Below are positions 23,957-33,086 of a stretch of 64,000 nt of DNA, piece by piece (the first letter of the stretch is position 1; each line of letters opens with the position of its first letter). A model generated the notes under the pieces. That model did not search any database. It was given only the letters and a program-made list of their open reading frames with translations, and was not told where the DNA came from. This stretch comes from Flagellimonas meridianipacifica (GTDB lineage: Bacteria > Bacteroidota > Bacteroidia > Flavobacteriales > Flavobacteriaceae), in assembly GCF_003001695.1 (NCBI RefSeq), contig NZ_PVYX01000001.1, forward strand, positions 1,736,001-1,800,000. Reading direction: 5' to 3'. Position numbers and translations under genes: made by a program.

Positions 23957-26752
23957 ATGGATAAATATTCCTTTTTAAACGCTGCACATACTTCTTTTTT
24001 TGCAGAGTTGTATGACAGATACCTAACAAGCCCGGATAGTATTGAGCCCAGTTGGAGGGCTTTTTTTCAGGGATTTGATTTCGGATTGGAAAGCTCTTTG
24101 GATGAGTTGGATTTGGCATCTTCCAATGGAACTCTGGCACTTTCCAATGGACAACAACTGGAGGTCCCTCAATCCCTTCAAAAAGAATTTCAAGTTATCA
24201 AGCTTATAGATGGCTACCGTTCCAGGGGGCATCTATTTACCCAGACCAACCCAGTTAGGGAAAGAAGAAAATACGAACCCACTTTGGAGCTAGCCAATTT
24301 CGGACTATCTGAGGCTGATTTGGAAACCACCTTTGATGCAGGAAAGGTCATTGGAATCGGGCCGAGCCCACTTAAAAATATTATTGGCCATTTAGAACGT
24401 ATATATTGCGATGCCATTGGAGTGGAATACATGTACATCCGTACCCCAGAGCGTATCCAATGGATTCAGGATTGGCTCAATGTAAATGACAATCATCCCA
24501 ATTTTTCTGCGGATGAAAAAAAGAATATTCTGCGCAAATTGAATGAGGCGGTATCCTTTGAAAGCTTCCTTCATACAAAATACGTGGGTCAAAAAAGGTT
24601 CTCTCTGGAAGGTGGAGAAACTTTGATTCCTGCTCTGGATGTCATCATTGAAAAAGCTGCGGATGCTGGTGTAAAGCAATTTGTGATGGGAATGGCCCAT
24701 CGGGGTCGCTTGAATGTATTGACGAATATTTTTGGGAAGTCTCCTAAAGATATTTTTAGTGAATTTGATGGAAAGGACTATGAAGAAACCATCTTTGATG
24801 GGGACGTAAAATATCACCTCGGATGGACTTCCAGAAGAGAAACGGATTCAGGTAAGATCGTCAATATGAACATTGCGCCCAATCCTTCACACCTGGAAAC
24901 CGTAAACTCCATTGTTGAAGGTATAACAAGAGCAAAACAGGACAGGGACCATCAAGAAAATGTATCCGAAGTGCTGCCTATTTTGGTCCATGGAGATGCT
25001 GCTTTTGCAGGCCAGGGTGTGGTTTATGAAGTGATTCAAATGGCACGTTTGGATGGATATCAGACAGGGGGTACCATCCATATTGTGGTGAATAATCAGA
25101 TAGGTTTTACTACTAATTATTTGGATGCCAGGTCATCAACTTATTGCACGGATGTGGGGAAAGTAACTCTGTCGCCCGTACTTCATGTTAACGCTGATGA
25201 CGCTGAGGCCGTGGTGCATGCATCAACCTTTGCTTTGGAATATCGTATGCGGTACAAACGAGATGTTTTCTTGGATTTGTTGGGATATAGAAAGTATGGA
25301 CATAATGAAGGGGATGAACCTAAGTTTACTCAACCTTTATTATACAAAGCGATTTCAAAACACAAGAATCCAAGAGACATTTATGCCGAGAAATTATTAG
25401 CCGAGGGGATTATTGATGCTGATTATGTAAAAAATCTTGAGGTTGAATACAAAAAGAATCTGGAAGAGGATTTATTGGATTCCCGAAAAATAGAGAAAAC
25501 CGTTATTACGCCTTTCATGCAAGACGAGTGGGAAGGTTTTGGACAAGTGGTGGAAGATACCATGCTGGCTCCAATGGACACTTCCTACGATTTGAAAAAG
25601 TTGGATGAGGTCGCGCAAAGTATTACCGTTCTTCCAGAAGGAAAAAAATTCCTGAGAAAATTGGAGCGGTTGGTACAAGGACGGCATAAGATGTATTTTG
25701 ACGATAATCAGTTGGATTGGGCGATGGGAGAACTATTAGCCTATGGTTCCTTAATTGAGGAAGGATTTGATGTTCGAATGACAGGCCAGGATGTGGAACG
25801 GGGAACGTTCTCGCACCGTCACGCGGTGATCAAAACTGAAATGCATGAGGAAGAGGTTACCCTATTGAATGCTTTAGGGGAAAACCAAAACGGTAAGTTC
25901 CATATATATAATTCACTGCTTTCGGAATATGCGGTAATGGGCTTTGATTATGGCTATGCCATGGCTAGTCCAAAAACCTTGACCATTTGGGAGGCACAGT
26001 TTGGGGATTTCAGTAATGGAGCCCAAATCATTATTGACCAATACCTTTCGTCAGCAGAAGACAAGTGGAAATTGCAGAACGGATTGGTTTTGTTGCTGCC
26101 ACATGGATACGAAGGCCAGGGTGCAGAACACTCTTCGGCCCGAATGGAAAGATATCTTCAACTTTGTGCCAAGGACAATATGTTTGTGGCTGATGTCACT
26201 ACCCCAGCAAATATGTTTCATTTGTTACGCAGGCAAATGAAAGCGGATTTTAGAAAACCATTGGTGGTGTTCACGCCGAAAAGTTTATTGCGTCATCCAA
26301 AGGTGCTTTCAACCAAAGAAGAAATGGCCAATGGAAGTTTCCAAATGGTAATTGATGATAAGGAAGCAACAGCTTCAAAAACCAAAACCTTGGTATTCTG
26401 TACCGGTAAATTCTATTATGATTTGCTGGATAAAAAAGAAAAGTTGGAGAGGGACGATGTAGCCTTGGTTCGTGTGGAACAATTGTTTCCGTTACCAGCA
26501 GAAGAAATCAGAAAAGTCATTAAGAAGTACAAATCAGCTAAAGATATTGTTTGGGCCCAAGAAGAACCACGAAATATGGGAGCTTGGGGGCATTTGTTGA
26601 TGCATTTGGATGAGGCCAAACAATTTAGAGTAGCTTCACGAAGATTTTACGGAGCACCCGCCGCAGGAAGCGCGGTTCGTTCTCAAAGACGCCATGCTCA
26701 GGTATTGGAATACGTTTTTGATAAGAGTAAGGACAATATGTTAATTCAATAA
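23957..26752 (+). CDS. sucA: 2-oxoglutarate dehydrogenase E1 component
   Basis: Thiamine-diphosphate-dependent decarboxylase of the 2-oxoglutarate dehydrogenase complex in the TCA cycle. The 931-aa length is typical. The N-terminal helix that binds E2 (SFLNAAHTSFFAELYDRYL) is present. GMAHRGRLNVL, HGDAAFAGQGVV and VVNNQIGFTTN mark the ThDP region, and YGYAMASPKTLTIWEAQFGDF lies in the second transketolase domain. It is followed 25 nt later by the E2 gene. No E3 gene is nearby; lipoamide dehydrogenase is usually elsewhere in these genomes. Confidence 0.97.
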   Translation: MDKYSFLNAAHTSFFAELYDRYLTSPDSIEPSWRAFFQGFDFGLESSLDELDLASSNGTLALSNGQQLEVPQSLQKEFQVIKLIDGYRSRGHLFTQTNPVRERRKYEPTLELANFGLSEADLETTFDAGKVIGIGPSPLKNIIGHLERIYCDAIGVEYMYIRTPERIQWIQDWLNVNDNHPNFSADEKKNILRKLNEAVSFESFLHTKYVGQKRFSLEGGETLIPALDVIIEKAADAGVKQFVMGMAHRGRLNVLTNIFGKSPKDIFSEFDGKDYEETIFDGDVKYHLGWTSRRETDSGKIVNMNIAPNPSHLETVNSIVEGITRAKQDRDHQENVSEVLPILVHGDAAFAGQGVVYEVIQMARLDGYQTGGTIHIVVNNQIGFTTNYLDARSSTYCTDVGKVTLSPVLHVNADDAEAVVHASTFALEYRMRYKRDVFLDLLGYRKYGHNEGDEPKFTQPLLYKAISKHKNPRDIYAEKLLAEGIIDADYVKNLEVEYKKNLEEDLLDSRKIEKTVITPFMQDEWEGFGQVVEDTMLAPMDTSYDLKKLDEVAQSITVLPEGKKFLRKLERLVQGRHKMYFDDNQLDWAMGELLAYGSLIEEGFDVRMTGQDVERGTFSHRHAVIKTEMHEEEVTLLNALGENQNGKFHIYNSLLSEYAVMGFDYGYAMASPKTLTIWEAQFGDFSNGAQIIIDQYLSSAEDKWKLQNGLVLLLPHGYEGQGAEHSSARMERYLQLCAKDNMFVADVTTPANMFHLLRRQMKADFRKPLVVFTPKSLLRHPKVLSTKEEMANGSFQMVIDDKEATASKTKTLVFCTGKFYYDLLDKKEKLERDDVALVRVEQLFPLPAEEIRKVIKKYKSAKDIVWAQEEPRNMGAWGHLLMHLDEAKQFRVASRRFYGAPAAGSAVRSQRRHAQVLEYVFDKSKDNMLIQ

Positions 26753-26777
26753 TATAAAAGCATAAACACATATAGGA

Positions 26778-28001
26778 ATGGTTTTAGAAATGAAAGTCCC
26801 TTCACCGGGAGAATCCATAACCGAGGTTGAAATTGCAGAGTGGTTGGTGCAGGATGGCGATTACGTCGAAAAAGATCAAGCGATTGCTGAAGTCGATTCG
26901 GATAAAGCGACTTTAGAACTTCCTGCAGAAGAAAGCGGGATTATCACCCTAAAGGCCGAGGAAGGTGACGCGGTAGCAGTTGGAGAGGTAGTTTGTCTTA
27001 TTGATACTAGTGCTGCAAAACCAGAAGGAGGAGATTCGCCTAAAACTGAAGAAAAGGAAGCTCCAAAAGAAGAGCCCAAAGCCGTTGAGCCTTCTAAACC
27101 TGTTGAAACGAAAACGGAAACCTACGCTTCAAGAACACCATCACCTGCGGCAAAGAAGATATTGGACGAAAAGGGAATTGAGCCTTCATCGGTAAGTGGA
27201 ACGGGCAGGGATGGTAGAATTACCAAAGAAGATGCCGTACAGGCAGTGCCTTCCATGGGCACACCTACTGGAGGTAGTAGGGGAGAATCCCGTTCCAAAC
27301 TTTCCATGCTCCGTAGGAAAGTGGCTGAAAGATTGGTCTCCGCTAAGAATGAGACGGCTATGTTGACCACTTTCAATGAGGTGGATATGTCGCCAATTTT
27401 CGCACTACGTAAACAATACAAGGAAGAGTTCAAGGAAAAGCATGGTGTTAGCCTGGGCTTTATGTCATTCTTTACCAAAGCGGTTATCCGAGCCTTGCAA
27501 ATGTACCCGGCCGTAAATTCCATGATTGATGGGAAGGAGATGATTACCTACAACTTCTGTGATATCAGTATTGCCGTATCTGGTCCTAAAGGACTTATGG
27601 TTCCCGTAATCAGAAATGCGGAAAATCTGACTTTCCGTGGAGTGGAGGCTGAGGTGAAACGTTTGGCGCTTCGTGCACGAGATGGTCAAATTACCGTTGA
27701 CGAAATGACTGGAGGAACCTTTACGATTTCCAATGGAGGTGTATTTGGTTCCATGCTTTCCACACCTATTATCAATCCTCCACAAAGTGGAATTTTGGGT
27801 ATGCATAATATCGTGGAGCGACCTATCGCCAAAGATGGGCAAGTAGTTATCGCGCCGATTATGTATGTAGCATTATCCTATGATCATAGAATTATCGATG
27901 GACGTGAATCCGTTGGTTTCTTGGTGGCGGTCAAAGAAGCCTTGGAAAATCCAGAGGAATTGCTAATGGATAATAATATCAAAAAAGCATTGGAGCTATA
28001 A
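26778..28001 (+). CDS. sucB: Dihydrolipoyl succinyltransferase (E2 of 2-oxoglutarate dehydrogenase)
   Basis: E2 core of the complex: accepts the succinyl group on a swinging lipoyl arm and passes it to CoA. Domains in order: one lipoyl domain (residues ~1-78, lipoylated Lys in DSDKATLEL), an acidic/proline-rich linker (~80-120), a peripheral subunit-binding domain ([14 protein letters not shown]...[10 protein letters not shown], ~120-155), and the catalytic domain (~175-407) ending with [16 protein letters not shown], which has the HxxxDG active site. Length 407 aa is normal. It follows sucA by 25 nt. Confidence 0.97.
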   Translation: MVLEMKVPSPGESITEVEIAEWLVQDGDYVEKDQAIAEVDSDKATLELPAEESGIITLKAEEGDAVAVGEVVCLIDTSAAKPEGGDSPKTEEKEAPKEEPKAVEPSKPVETKTETYASRTPSPAAKKILDEKGIEPSSVSGTGRDGRITKEDAVQAVPSMGTPTGGSRGESRSKLSMLRRKVAERLVSAKNETAMLTTFNEVDMSPIFALRKQYKEEFKEKHGVSLGFMSFFTKAVIRALQMYPAVNSMIDGKEMITYNFCDISIAVSGPKGLMVPVIRNAENLTFRGVEAEVKRLALRARDGQITVDEMTGGTFTISNGGVFGSMLSTPIINPPQSGILGMHNIVERPIAKDGQVVIAPIMYVALSYDHRIIDGRESVGFLVAVKEALENPEELLMDNNIKKALEL

Positions 28002-28006
28002 ATCAA

Positions 28007-28081
28007 TTGTCATATCGAGCGCAGTCGAGATATCCCTACAGGCTGGGCCATTTTAGTTCTCGATTCTGCTCGAACTGACAA
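28007..28081. repeat. REP-like inverted pair between convergent genes
   Basis: Two divergent copies of a ~27-nt unit face each other: TTGTCA-n2-TCGAGC-n4-TCGAGA at 28007-28030 and its inverse at 28058-28081. The two arms share TTGTCA, TCGAGC and TCGAGA exactly. Such dyads are common intergenic repeats in Flavobacteriia. It fills almost the entire gap between sucB and the convergent protease gene and may terminate both transcripts. Confidence 0.75.
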
Positions 28082-28082
28082 C

Positions 28083-28526
28083 TTACTTTGTCCTCAAATA
28101 CAGGCATTGTTTATCATAATCGATTACAGCTTTCCCTTTTCTGAGAATATCCGCACCAATAATTCCGTCAACGGGAAGGGTATTATGTGAAGTAAGGGCC
28201 TGATTTACGTGCACTAAATCAAATACAACAACTTTTTGTTTTTTCTTGGACCAATTTCCAATCTGAATTCGGTTTTTATTGGAGATTAAAGTTTCCATCT
28301 CAGTTGCTCCTGCTCCAGCCGCTTTGATATTACTGGTTTTTGAAACCATCTTAAAGAATTCCACTTTGTCCATATCCACACAGGTATTGGATGCACCTGT
28401 GTCCAAAATGAATCGACCTTGTACTCCGTTGATTCGGGCAGGGATTTCAAAATGATTGGTCTCCGTAAGCGTTAGAGGGACACTTTCATAACCTTTAAAT
28501 TTTAAAAACTTCTTTAGCGATTTCAT
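28083..28526 (-). CDS. Small retropepsin-like aspartyl protease
   Basis: A 147-aa single-domain aspartic protease candidate. The catalytic motif is FILDTGASNTCVD (D-T-G at about residues 42-44), followed by the flap region and a second structural element DGIIGADILRKGKAVIDY, as in retropepsin-like clan AA proteins. The first residues (MKSLKKFLKFKGYE) have no signal peptide, so it is probably cytoplasmic. A single domain implies that it works as a dimer. It is convergent with sucB and divergent from tatD. Physiological substrate unknown. Confidence 0.85.
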   Translation of the reverse strand: MKSLKKFLKFKGYESVPLTLTETNHFEIPARINGVQGRFILDTGASNTCVDMDKVEFFKMVSKTSNIKAAGAGATEMETLISNKNRIQIGNWSKKKQKVVVFDLVHVNQALTSHNTLPVDGIIGADILRKGKAVIDYDKQCLYLRTK

Positions 28527-28572
28527 CTTATGGATTTCTTCAGACTAATGGTTAAGAGAACGAAGATAAACC

Positions 28573-28580
28573 TATTTTTG
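28573..28580 (+). promoter_or_regulatory. -7 box immediately before tatD
   Basis: TATTTTTG, a full match to TAnnTTTG, ends only 4 nt before the first ATG at 28585. If transcription starts 4-6 nt after the box, the tatD mRNA would be leaderless or nearly so. Confidence 0.55.
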
Positions 28581-28584
28581 CTTC

Positions 28585-29352
28585 ATGATGATTACAGATA
28601 CCCATACCCATTTATATAGCGAGGCTTTTGATGACGATAGAGACAATATGATGCAAAGGGCCTTGGATTCTGGCATTCAACGTTTTTTTATCCCCGCTAT
28701 AGATTCAACCTACACCCTACGCATGTTTGACTTGGAAAAAGCTTACCCAGATAATGTTTTTTTGATGATGGGTCTTCATCCAACCTCGGTAAAGGAAAAC
28801 TACAAGGAAGAGTTGAAGCACGTAGAAGAAATGTTGACTCAACGAAAGTTTTATGCGGTTGGTGAGATTGGCATTGATCTATATTGGGACAAAACCTTTT
28901 TGAATCAACAGCAAGAAGCGTTTAAGTATCAGATTGAATTGGCAAAAAAGTATCAACTACCTATTGTGATTCATTGCAGGGAATCTTTTGATGAGATTTT
29001 CGAAGTTTTGGAAGAGGCAAAGAGCGAAGATCTATTCGGAATCTTTCATTGTTTTACAGGAACCTTGGAGCAGGCTCATCAGGCCATATCTTTCAATATG
29101 AAGTTGGGAATTGGGGGAGTGGTCACATTCAAAAATGGAAAAATAGATAAATTCCTAAATGAAATACCCTTGAAACACATTGTGCTTGAAACAGATGCAC
29201 CCTATCTTGCTCCAGTTCCTTATCGTGGAAAACGAAATGAGAGTGCATACATAATTAAAGTTTTGGAAAAACTGGAATCTGTTTATGGAGTGGATAGGGA
29301 ACACATAATAGGGGTAACCACAGAAAACTCCAAGGCTATTTTTGGCATATAA
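28585..29352 (+). CDS. tatD: TatD-family metal-dependent deoxyribonuclease
   Basis: Amidohydrolase-fold hydrolase of 255 aa. The metal ligands are in DTHTHLY (HxH, residues ~6-8), GEIGID (Glu), PIVIHCRES and GIFHCFTG (histidines), and the final ETDAPYLAP aspartate. The TatD family comprises Mg-dependent 3'-5' DNases that act on damaged or single-stranded DNA; a broader hydrolase role cannot be excluded. Two adjacent ATGs (28585 and 28588) are possible starts. The asparaginase gene follows after 4 nt, so the two are co-transcribed. Confidence 0.93.
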   Translation: MMITDTHTHLYSEAFDDDRDNMMQRALDSGIQRFFIPAIDSTYTLRMFDLEKAYPDNVFLMMGLHPTSVKENYKEELKHVEEMLTQRKFYAVGEIGIDLYWDKTFLNQQQEAFKYQIELAKKYQLPIVIHCRESFDEIFEVLEEAKSEDLFGIFHCFTGTLEQAHQAISFNMKLGIGGVVTFKNGKIDKFLNEIPLKHIVLETDAPYLAPVPYRGKRNESAYIIKVLEKLESVYGVDREHIIGVTTENSKAIFGI

Positions 29353-29356
29353 CAAT

Positions 29357-30394
29357 ATGGGTAAAAAGACAAACATACTTTTGATTTATACTGGTGGAAC
29401 AATTGGTATGGTCAAGGATTTTAAGACTGGGGCACTTAAGGCCTTTAACTTTAATGAATTGATAAAAAACCTTCCAGAATTGAATCATTTGGATTGTGAA
29501 CTAAAAGGGATTTCATTTGAGCAGCCCATAGATTCATCCAATATGAATCCAAAGCACTGGATTACTATTGCCAAAATCATTGAAGACCATTACGAACAAT
29601 TTGACGGCTTTGTGGTATTGCATGGAAGTGATACCATGGGCTATTCGGCATCTGCGCTAAGTTTCATGTTGGAGAATTTGATCAAACCGGTCATCTTTAC
29701 GGGTTCTCAGCTACCCATTGGTGATTTAAGAACGGATGCAAAGGAGAACTTGATCACTTCAATTCAGATTGCCGCTTTATGTGAAAATGGCAAGCCAGTG
29801 GTGCAGGAGGTAGGGCTATATTTTGAATATAAACTATATAGGGGCAATCGTACTACAAAAATCAATGCAGAACATTTCCAAGCATTTGCCTCTTTGAACT
29901 ACCCAGCTCTGGTTGAATCAGGTGTACATCTAAAAGTAAACCATTCAGGTCTTTTTCATCATAAAAAAATCGATGAACCTTTTAAGGTGCACATGAACAT
30001 GGATAACAATGTGGCCGTTTTAAAACTGTTTCCAGGAATCAACAGCTCTGTATTGGATGCAATTCTTAACGCCAAAGGACTTAAAGCTCTAATATTGGAA
30101 ACCTATGGAGCTGGAAATGCCCCAACCGATGAGTGGTTTTTGAAAGCTATGGAAAATGCTATTGCTGGAGGTTTGCATATTATCAATGTAACACAATGCT
30201 CAGGGGGTAGTGTAGTGATGGGTCAATATGAGACAAGTGCAAGACTTCGGGACATGCAAATGATTAATGGTAAGGACATTACTACAGAAGCCGCCATAAC
30301 AAAGGCCATGTACCTTCTGGGAAGGCCCGATACCAAAGGTAGATTCAAGGAATTTTTCGAAACTTCACTGAGGGGCGAGATGCGTCAAAATTAA
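29357..30394 (+). CDS. ansA: L-asparaginase, type I (cytosolic)
   Basis: Hydrolyses asparagine to aspartate and ammonia. I start at the ATG at 29357, giving 345 aa; the longer frame overlaps tatD on a TTG. The first catalytic motif is IYTGGTIGMV (nucleophilic Thr), the second LHGSDTMGYSASALSFM (Thr-Asp pair), with Lys in GDLRTDAKENLI. No signal peptide is present, so it is a cytosolic type I enzyme. It follows tatD by 4 nt. Confidence 0.94.
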   Translation: MGKKTNILLIYTGGTIGMVKDFKTGALKAFNFNELIKNLPELNHLDCELKGISFEQPIDSSNMNPKHWITIAKIIEDHYEQFDGFVVLHGSDTMGYSASALSFMLENLIKPVIFTGSQLPIGDLRTDAKENLITSIQIAALCENGKPVVQEVGLYFEYKLYRGNRTTKINAEHFQAFASLNYPALVESGVHLKVNHSGLFHHKKIDEPFKVHMNMDNNVAVLKLFPGINSSVLDAILNAKGLKALILETYGAGNAPTDEWFLKAMENAIAGGLHIINVTQCSGGSVVMGQYETSARLRDMQMINGKDITTEAAITKAMYLLGRPDTKGRFKEFFETSLRGEMRQN

Positions 30395-30455
30395 CGCCTC
30401 AAATTTCCTTAAATAATTATTTTTTCGTTTATTGGTCGGCTCATTATTGAAAATT

Positions 30456-30543
30456 AGAGAGGTGGCCGAGTGGTCGAAGGCGCACGCCTGGAAAGTGTGT
30501 ATACACCAAAAGTGTATCGAGGGTTCGAATCCCTTCCTCTCTG
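30456..30543 (+). tRNA. tRNA-Ser (anticodon GGA)
   Basis: Acceptor stem AGAGAGG (30456-30462) pairs with CCTCTCT (30536-30542), with G73 as discriminator. The D arm starts GGCCGAGTGG. The anticodon loop has the form CTGGAAA, giving anticodon GGA for serine. A long variable arm (a stem of GTGTATACAC/AAAAGTGTAT type) is characteristic of class II tRNAs. The T arm contains GGTTCGAATCC. The 3' CCA is not encoded. Confidence 0.95.
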
Positions 30544-30620
30544 CTACGTAATTGCTTTTTCAATTATAAAATTTTTATATCTTTAACATTATTAACTAAC
30601 TAAATTTAAGTTTGAACAAA

Positions 30621-31349
30621 ATGAAAAAAATATCCTTTACTCTGGCTACTGCCGGAATGTTTGTTTTGGGAACTACGTCAGCATCTGCTGCAATGTTGCA
30701 AGAGAACGCTGAAGCCAGCAAAGGCTTTACCCAAGTACTAAAAGAACAGTTCATTCAGGGTGGTCCAGCCTTTATGGGAATTGTACTTCTTTGTTTGATT
30801 TTGGGATTGGCCGTTGCCATTGAAAGAATCATCTATTTGAATTTGGCAAGCACCAATTCAGCCAAACTGAAGCAACAAGTTGAAGATGCTTTGGCTTCTG
30901 GAGGAGTTGAAGCTGCAAAAGAAGTATGCAGAAATACAAAAGGCCCCGTTGCTTCAATCTTCTACCAAGGTTTGGATAGAGCTGGAGAAGGATTGGAATC
31001 CGCAGAAAAAGCTGTTGTAGCTTACGGTGGTGTGCAAATGGGACAATTGGAGAAGAACGTTTCTTGGTTATCCCTATTCATCGCTATTGCTCCGATGCTT
31101 GGATTCATGGGTACGGTAATCGGTATGATTGCAGCCTTCCAGAAAATTGCTGCGGTTGGTAACTTGAGTGCCTCTTTGATTGCGGGAGATATCCAGGTTG
31201 CACTTTTGACAACTGTATTCGGTTTGATTACGGCGATTATTCTTCAAATTTTCTACAATTACATTATTGCAAAAATCGATAGTATCGTAAATGACATGGA
31301 AGACTCCTCCATATCCTTGATTGATATGTTGGCGGCTCACAAGAAATAA
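30621..31349 (+). CDS. exbB: ExbB/TolQ/MotA-family proton channel protein
   Basis: A 242-aa inner-membrane proton channel subunit (ATG at 30621; an upstream in-frame TTG is less likely). It has an N-terminal signal-like segment (AGMFVLGTTSASAAM), a membrane helix at ~55-80 and two further helices at ~150-220 that contain the conserved SLFIAIAPMLGFMGTVIGMI and LTTVFGLITAIILQI stretches. It drives TonB together with ExbD. It opens a cluster with a small membrane protein and two exbD genes, and then a second exbD pair. Confidence 0.93.
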   Translation: MKKISFTLATAGMFVLGTTSASAAMLQENAEASKGFTQVLKEQFIQGGPAFMGIVLLCLILGLAVAIERIIYLNLASTNSAKLKQQVEDALASGGVEAAKEVCRNTKGPVASIFYQGLDRAGEGLESAEKAVVAYGGVQMGQLEKNVSWLSLFIAIAPMLGFMGTVIGMIAAFQKIAAVGNLSASLIAGDIQVALLTTVFGLITAIILQIFYNYIIAKIDSIVNDMEDSSISLIDMLAAHKK

Positions 31350-31376
31350 TTACGAATTTAAAATCTATCGAGAATC

Positions 31377-31814
31377 ATGAATAAAGTAATTAAAATAGCT
31401 CTTATAGCCATCGGATTGTTAGCGGCCGTGCTTTGGTTCTCGCTACCTTCTGGTGATGATCCAGATGCCATTAATAGTGGCTCGATGAACTTTATGTTCA
31501 TTATTATGTATATACTTTTGTTGGTTGCTGCAGTATCAGCTATCGTTTTCGGATTGAAAAAACTGTTTACTACCAAGGGAAGTATCAAAAAGGCTCTGTT
31601 CGCCATAGGTGGATTAGCTATTATTGTAGCAATATCCTATGGTTTATCCTCTGATAATGCAGCCGTTGTTGAGACTATGGCGCAAAGAGGTGTGGAAACT
31701 ACAGAGGGCACTGTAAAGAATGTTGGAATGGGGTTGAACGTTTTCTTCATCCTTTCTGCGGTTGCAGTAGTTCTTATGGTTTTCCCTGGACTGAAGAAAT
31801 TATTTGTTAAGTAA
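31377..31814 (+). CDS. Small four-helix membrane protein in the exbBD operon
   Basis: A 145-aa protein with four predicted membrane helices (about residues 5-22, 38-62, 75-92, 118-140). The short loops include the C-terminal FPGLKKLFVK, similar in form to the internal FGLKKLFTTK, so the protein may have arisen by internal duplication. I recognise no catalytic motif. It lies between exbB and exbD with gaps of 27 and 12 nt, so it is likely an accessory part of this Ton-type motor. Confidence 0.75.
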   Translation: MNKVIKIALIAIGLLAAVLWFSLPSGDDPDAINSGSMNFMFIIMYILLLVAAVSAIVFGLKKLFTTKGSIKKALFAIGGLAIIVAISYGLSSDNAAVVETMAQRGVETTEGTVKNVGMGLNVFFILSAVAVVLMVFPGLKKLFVK

Positions 31815-31826
31815 AAAAGGGAGATT

Positions 31827-32432
31827 ATGCCTAGAAGAAAAGGTGCACCGGAAGTAAATGCCGGGTCAATGGCGGATATCGCCTTCCTTCTGCTTATCTT
31901 TTTCTTGGTAACCACTACCATTGAAACAGATGCAGGTTTGGATCGTATGTTGCCGCCTATTGAACCGCCTGATACAGATGTAATTATCAGACAGAAGAAC
32001 ATATTCACCGTAAATATCAATAAGAACGGTCAATTATTGGTCGAAGACCAATTGATGGATTTGAAAGATTTACGGGAGGCTGCAATAGCATTTTTGGAAA
32101 ATGGAGCTGATGGAAGCTGTAACTATTGTAAGGGAAGAAGAGATGTTTCTTCCTCAGACAATCCCAGTAAAGCTATTATTTCTCTTAAAAATGACAGGGA
32201 AACCAAGTATAGCACTTATATCACAGTGCAAAACGAACTGGTTGGCGCCTATAATGATTTAAGAAATAGAGAAGCTCAGCGTCTTTATAATAGGGACTTT
32301 ACGGATATGGAATCTGAATACCTCAATCCAGAAACACCATCCAGTATTAGGGATGATTTGAAGGATAAGGTGAAAAGAGTTCAGGATATGTTCCCTCAAA
32401 AATTATCCGAAGCAGAAACAACAAGTAATTAA
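31827..32432 (+). CDS. exbD: ExbD/TolR-family protein, large form with CxxC (copy 1)
   Basis: A 201-aa single-pass protein. The transmembrane helix SMADIAFLLLIFFLVTTT carries the conserved proton-transferring aspartate at about residue 17. The periplasmic domain includes an insert with CNYC (32118-32129), followed by SDNPSKAIISLKNDRET. The insert and the helical C-terminus make it longer than typical ExbD (~140 aa). It pairs with the shorter ExbD encoded 13 nt downstream, and both share an operon with exbB. Confidence 0.92.
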   Translation: MPRRKGAPEVNAGSMADIAFLLLIFFLVTTTIETDAGLDRMLPPIEPPDTDVIIRQKNIFTVNINKNGQLLVEDQLMDLKDLREAAIAFLENGADGSCNYCKGRRDVSSSDNPSKAIISLKNDRETKYSTYITVQNELVGAYNDLRNREAQRLYNRDFTDMESEYLNPETPSSIRDDLKDKVKRVQDMFPQKLSEAETTSN

Positions 32433-32445
32433 TAGTATTTAGATT

Positions 32446-32928
32446 ATGGCAAAATTTGCAAAAAAGAAAGATGGTGATTTACCAGCGGTTTCTACTGCGT
32501 CGTTGCCTGATATTGTTTTCATGTTGTTGTTTTTCTTTATGACGGTAACAACTATGAAAGACAGTTCTTTGTTGGTGGAGAATACGCTTCCCAATGCCTC
32601 TGAGATAAAAAAGTTGGAGAAAAAGGACAGGGTTATCTACATCTACGTGGGTAAGCCTACTAGGGAATATCAGAAAGTTTTTGGTACGGAGCCTAAAATA
32701 CAGCTTAATGATAAGTTTGCCAGTATTGACGAAGTAGGGTCATATATTCTGGCGGAAAGAGCTAAGAAGCCTCAAGAACTTCAAAATGTTTTGACCACGG
32801 CATTAAAGGTGGACAAAAATGCTAATATGGGACTAATTGCCGATATCAAACAAGAATTGAGAAAAGTAAACGCCTTAAAAGTAAATTACACTACTTACGA
32901 AGGAAACGCTTTCAACAATCTACAATAG
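32446..32928 (+). CDS. exbD: ExbD/TolR-family protein, short form (copy 1)
   Basis: A 160-aa single-pass protein with the transmembrane helix SLPDIVFMLLFFFMTVTT (conserved Asp at about residue 24). The periplasmic domain lacks cysteines and contains RVIYIYVGKPTREYQ and LGTEPK-like FGTEPKIQLNDKF. It is the partner of the large ExbD upstream and the last gene before a strong terminator. Confidence 0.92.
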   Translation: MAKFAKKKDGDLPAVSTASLPDIVFMLLFFFMTVTTMKDSSLLVENTLPNASEIKKLEKKDRVIYIYVGKPTREYQKVFGTEPKIQLNDKFASIDEVGSYILAERAKKPQELQNVLTTALKVDKNANMGLIADIKQELRKVNALKVNYTTYEGNAFNNLQ

Positions 32929-32949
32929 GCAATAACTTAGATTTAGTGA

Positions 32950-32980
32950 AAAACGCTCCGGAAATATTCCGGAGCGTTTT
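32950..32980 (+). terminator. Rho-independent terminator between the two exbD pairs
   Basis: A 14-bp perfect stem: AAAACGCTCCGGAA, loop ATA, TTCCGGAGCGTTTT, followed by further T residues. It separates the exbB operon from the second exbD pair, which therefore needs its own promoter. Confidence 0.95.
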
Positions 32981-33086
32981 TTGTTTTGTAATATTCTATT
33001 GTTCAGATGGGTGCAAAGGTTTTGGAATGGTTCTTGAGGTCTGCTAGGTACTAACAGAATCAACAGATTCATCAAAACTTTGTATT

